DNA from: an uncultured Flavobacteriaceae bacterium
GTDB taxonomy: Bacteria > Bacteroidota > Bacteroidia > Flavobacteriales > Flavobacteriaceae
DNA length: 36,130 nucleotides
Direction of reading: 5' to 3'
NCBI GenBank assembly: GCA_938020445.1
Contig: CALIIC010000098.1
Location: 1 to 36,130 of the forward strand
The notes beneath the pieces are model-generated. The model had not been told where the DNA came from. It was given only the letters and a program-made list of their open reading frames with translations, and did not search any database. Positions within the stretch are counted from its first letter, which is position 1. Every line of letters starts with the position of its first letter. Shown one piece after another: positions 34,601 to 36,130 of this stretch. Made by a program: the position numbers and the translations under genes.

Positions 34601-35936
34601 TCTCAAGTATTGCATAATCGGTTCCTTGACTTATCGGATAACCGGCATTGAAAAAACCGGCATTAAAACCATTGTCAACCGTTGCAATATCTCGAATATT
34701 GGAATTCATTGCTCCAGAACCGGCCGTAATAAGGTCGGGGTCCAAGGCATTGGCATTGTTTCTAGGAAGATTCCCTATCGTTGGATCGGTATTAAAGAAT
34801 GAAAGTCCGGCACCCCCTTGTCGTCCTACTCTTGTTTGCTCAGAGGCCGCCTCACCTAAATCCTGAAGCGCCACAACATTACGCACATTCAAGGTTTGCT
34901 GACTGCGGTTGGTCACCCATACTTCCAAACGGGTTATTTGAACTTGGCTCTTGATGTAGGGGTAATTCTCTAGCGCCTCATCATAATTGTCCCTGAAATA
35001 TTGTGAAAGGAAAAAGTGTTTATCCTCATCATAATCGAGCGCGGATATTGAAAAGTCATTGAGGGTTCCTCCCCCTTGCGCCACTACGGTATTGTTCTGT
35101 GATCGTTGTTCGGAAAAAACGGCAGTCACACTTGTTTTACCAAATTGCAATTGGGTTTTAACCCCAAAAAGGCTTTGTGCTCCTTGAATCAAGGAACTAT
35201 TTAGGGGCATATTCACATTACCAACCTCTATCTTACGAATAATATCATCTTCCGTTGGTGTATAATCAAGCTTTACAATATTCTGAAAATCGAAAGTCGC
35301 CTCTGTATCATAGTTGGCCGTCACTTGAAGTCGCTCTCCTATCTTACCCAACATACTAAGACTTATGCGCTGATCAAAATCAAAAGAAAGGTTCGTTCTG
35401 TTTCGTGGTGAAAGGGCTGGATTATCGTTCTTCTGCCAGATAATTCCCAAATCCATCGCAACAGATCCTTGTGGGATTACTTCAATGGTATTTCCGCCAA
35501 AAACCGATTGAAAAAAGTTGTTATTCACATAGAAATTCGGCAATAAGTTTTTACGCGCTTCCTCGCTCCCTTCTTTCTTTCCTGAAAATGCATCTGCCTT
35601 TTCTTTAAAGTAGTCTTTCATCCCCTCTCGCTTTACCAGTTCCAAATATTGTTCTGGCGAAAGCATAATGGGGTATCCGATATTAAAATCTCCAACTTTT
35701 TCGGAATAGATATAGGCATTTAAATTGGGGTCGTACACATATTTCGTAACAATACTCTCCGGATTATCGAGCAGTATTTTGCCCAGTGCAAAACCTGTTT
35801 TTACAGAATCTGTCTCCTGTTCGTTGGTAGGAATCGTATCCTGTGCATTGGTAGCGGTCACAGCTATGATGCATAACGCCAATGAAAAGATACCCTTAAA
35901 TGAAGATTTAAGTATTGTTTTTGCCCCTGTTTTCAA
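28689..35936 (-). CDS. sprA: Type IX secretion outer membrane translocon SprA (Sov)
   Basis: 2415 residues, close to the roughly 2400 expected for flavobacterial SprA. A signal peptide (about 1-31) ends in T-N-A before Q-D. The rest is beta-rich, with many aromatic-ended amphipathic strands and long periplasmic and surface loops, ending in the strand T-G-F-T-L-R-Y-N-F-G-N. Conserved-looking segments include F-Y-V-N-N-N-F-F-Q-S-V-F-G-G-N, V-A-M-D-L-G-I-I-W-Q-K-N-D-N-P and W-A-S-V-V-A-M-D-A-N-I-A-D-F-A-N-V. SprA forms the very large single-chain outer membrane pore through which type IX substrates leave; it is required for gliding in gliding species. The gene starts five bases after the ruvA stop. 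There is no obvious terminator in the 161 bases before gcvH, which hold the gcvH promoter and two short TCAAATTGAAG copies (28595-28605, 28620-28630). Confidence 0.96.
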   Translation of the reverse strand: MKTGAKTILKSSFKGIFSLALCIIAVTATNAQDTIPTNEQETDSVKTGFALGKILLDNPESIVTKYVYDPNLNAYIYSEKVGDFNIGYPIMLSPEQYLELVKREGMKDYFKEKADAFSGKKEGSEEARKNLLPNFYVNNNFFQSVFGGNTIEVIPQGSVAMDLGIIWQKNDNPALSPRNRTNLSFDFDQRISLSMLGKIGERLQVTANYDTEATFDFQNIVKLDYTPTEDDIIRKIEVGNVNMPLNSSLIQGAQSLFGVKTQLQFGKTSVTAVFSEQRSQNNTVVAQGGGTLNDFSISALDYDEDKHFFLSQYFRDNYDEALENYPYIKSQVQITRLEVWVTNRSQQTLNVRNVVALQDLGEAASEQTRVGRQGGAGLSFFNTDPTIGNLPRNNANALDPDLITAGSGAMNSNIRDIATVDNGFNAGFFNAGYPISQGTDYAILENARKLEQGRDFDFNTQLGYLSLNQRLSNDEVLGVAFQYTFNGNVYQVGEFANGGLDATTVSPGTTPIINNNTLVLKLLKSNITNISDPIWDLMMKNIYATGAFQLSQEDFKLNILFSDPTPRNYITPIEDGTANGWPDGLEERILLDVFNLDRLNAYNDIQPGGDGFFDFVPGLTVDTRGGRIIFTKVEPFGEFLFETLANGNEDDYETPAAYNQNQDRYVFRDMYALTKAAALQNPEKNKFLLKGRYKSEGSNGIPIGAFNVPRGSVRVTAGGRQLQEGIDYTVNYQAGTVQILDPSLEASNTPINISVENNAVFGQQTRRFTGVNVEHQFNKNFVMGATLLNLNERPLTQKSNFGIEPVNNTIFGINGNFSTEVPFLTRLVNKLPNIDTDIPSNISLRGEVAWLRPSSPKNADFEGETTTYVDDFEGAQALIDIRSSLGWVLASAPDAVLTNGETGLEVGQERAKLAWYTIDPVFYTNQRPSGISDSDISDNTARRVFIDEVFPQVEVAQGQSRQQTTLDLAFYPNQKGPYNADNNFGANPEENWGGIMRSLSSTNFEQANVEFIQFWVMDPYADNIGTSPGKLVIDIGNISEDILPDGRKQYENGLPVTPADAAARETEWGLVPQTQALVYAFDVDDASRQAQDVGLDGLPDAEEGAIYGTSNPEDPANDNYEYFLQREGSIRERYLNFNNTQGNSPIEVTNDNRGNTTLPDVEDIDRDLTMNTVDSYYSYEIEIKPGTTIGDQYVTDIRDTVYAAPRIPDGSERRSRWIQYKIPLSDINRTATGGISDFRSISTMRMYLTGFSDDVVLRFATLDLVRGDWRTYTRSLRTASLGGEITGTEGSSSLDVNAVNIQENEQRNPVPYVLPPNVRREQLNNNNTIVQQNEQSLSLKVENLGAGDSRGVFKSLNIDLRQYENLKMFIHAEEVGPPLNPSEAPLAGFLRIGTDFSENFYQVELPLSFTAPTGNVPNIENLVWPEENRMDIPLDDLKKIKSLRINIRADGIPLSELRYYEINNGEVVPVGEFDPRTPGRLRIGIKGNPSLGNIRSMMVGVKNVSAQVQAGEVWFNELRLAGLDNRGGWASVVAMDANIADFANVTATGSTSTSGFGAIDQMPNERSREDATSYDLVTNLNLGQLLPAKWGVQLPFNYGISEQLITPEFDPEFDDLRLDDLIDTAVSEEDAENIRKRAEDYTKRTSFNLIGVRKNRSEEADANFYDVENFTFNYSYNETEHRDFEIEKLNDQNVTAGFVYNHSFKPVEVSPFAKNDSILRGKYWQWLKELNLSLLPTTVSVNSDINRQFNRQTFRNVIPAGEDPANFLSLPELQQRNYLFNWQYNVNYSLTKSLRLNLTGSNNRIVRNYLEDPDNPESEIDKALSLWDGFWDLGEPNRHSQQMQLNYEIPFAKIPALDFISAQYSYTSNFDWQRGGDALNLAVAEQQNPDLPRNELNIVSINNVQNSNTHNLTASMTLQKFYDLIGLKKNDGRSVANRAPVRRDKAGNPVEGDNKTPKKTSGLWNTAIDVVTMVKRLNINYNETNGTVLPGYTQSVGFIGSARPTVGFVFGSQADVRFEAARKGWLTSFDGFNEQFIRRTNKQLNITATAQPTKDLTIDLVADRQFSDSYQENYELDFTDTRVYQSLTPNNFGSFSISTMMIGTAFGKSDEFDSSTFEEFKQNRLTIANRLVSDRGQTPGTLDEDGFPQQYGKTSQDVLLPAFFAAYTGQDAERVNLDIFRKIPIPNWNIKFTGLMKNKWFKKKFKRFSVQHGYRAAYSINSFQTNLERNQLLKDGAAPVDPENLDLLPELILNNVVLTDAFNPLIRLDFEMQNSVSVLAEVRTDRALSLSLDNSLMTEINGKEYTLGLGYRIKDVQFVTNIGGEKTRLKGDLNLKADVSLRDNITIIRNLDIDNNQITSGQNLLSIKFTADYALSKNLNALFFYDHSFSKFAVSTAFPQTTINTGFTLRYNFGN

Positions 35937-35941
35937 ACTAT

Positions 35942-36130
35942 TTACAAATTTTTAAGCGTTTGTTTTATGATATCTTCAACGCTTAGTGAGGCATCTTGGG
36001 CAAGTACTTTGTCTACAACCCTTTCGGCTTGTTTGCGAACAAATCCAAGAACCTCTAAAGCAGATAACGCTTCATCTTTATTTGTATTGTTTGAATTAAG
36101 GGAAACTTCATCAATATCGTATATTTTTAA
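35942..36130 (-). CDS. ruvA: Holliday junction helicase subunit RuvA, C-terminal part
   Basis: Only the last 62 residues are in the window; the gene continues past the right edge. They match domain III of RuvA, which binds the RuvB motor: N-K-D-E-A-L-S-A-L-E-V-L-G-F-V-R-K-Q-A-E-R-V-V-D-K-V, then S-V-E-D-I-I-K-Q-T-L-K-N-L and the stop at 35942-35944. RuvA tetramers hold Holliday junctions for branch migration. The gene is followed after five bases by sprA, so the two may share a transcript. Confidence 0.9.
   Translation of the reverse strand, partial: LKIYDIDEVSLNSNNTNKDEALSALEVLGFVRKQAERVVDKVLAQDASLSVEDIIKQTLKNL

Noticed and set aside
28638..35955. Many plus-strand open frames of 60-136 codons opposite sprA
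   Set aside because: All are antisense to one intact 2415-codon gene with clear protein features; none has a recognisable domain or promoter.

Overview
The window looks like chromosomal DNA of a member of the Bacteroidota, most likely a (marine-type) Flavobacteriaceae. It encodes the type IX secretion translocon SprA, a PorP/SprF-family protein, two Bacteroidetes-type TonB proteins, and many secreted proteins whose leaders end in A-Q. Bacteroidetes-type -7 boxes (TAnnTTTG) precede several genes, and Shine-Dalgarno sequences are mostly absent. No rRNA, tRNA, CRISPR array, insertion sequence or prophage was seen. No gene-free stretch exceeds about 200 bases.

Layout. (1) 1-3864, minus: a PorP/SprF-like outer membrane protein gene, then a large multidomain lipoprotein (two Big_2, three DUF5018-like, two PKD modules) that runs off the left edge. 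(2) 3978-9023, plus: a NifU-type Fe-S scaffold with a doubled N-terminal domain, a dodecin followed by a strong terminator, a DUF255/thioredoxin protein with a signal peptide, an MscS channel and an unknown exported protein. (3) 9062-19302, minus: an efflux operon of four MacB-type permeases, two MacA-type adaptors, one ATPase and one TolC-type channel, followed by tsaB. The genes form two copies of a permease-permease-adaptor cassette on either side of a single ATPase gene. (4) 19422-24866, minus: a cytochrome oxidase cluster in transcription order ctaB, subunit III (short), subunit III (long), subunit IV, cysteine-free SCO-like protein, SCO, DUF420 and a small CxxC membrane protein. Subunits I and II are not in the window. 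(5) 25035-25937, plus: a secreted metallo-beta-lactamase-fold hydrolase. (6) 25983-28527, minus: gcvH, a VanZ-family gene and two TonB paralogs. (7) 28689-36130, minus: the end of ruvA, then sprA (2415 residues) only 5 bases downstream.

How the genes work together. SprA is the outer membrane pore of type IX secretion, and PorP/SprF proteins help deliver or anchor type B cargo, so the two ends of the window are functionally related. The oxidase cluster supplies heme O (CtaB), copper delivery (SCO), an assembly factor (DUF420/CtaM-like) and small subunits for a heme-copper oxidase whose catalytic subunits must lie elsewhere. The efflux operon should build a MacAB-TolC-like tripartite pump, possibly in two versions that share one ATPase.

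I see no wholly new system that I can defend. The strongest leads are the duplicated pump cassette with a single ATPase, the SCO-like protein lacking all copper ligands, the large predicted periplasmic insert in the long subunit III, and the small CxxC membrane protein in the oxidase cluster.
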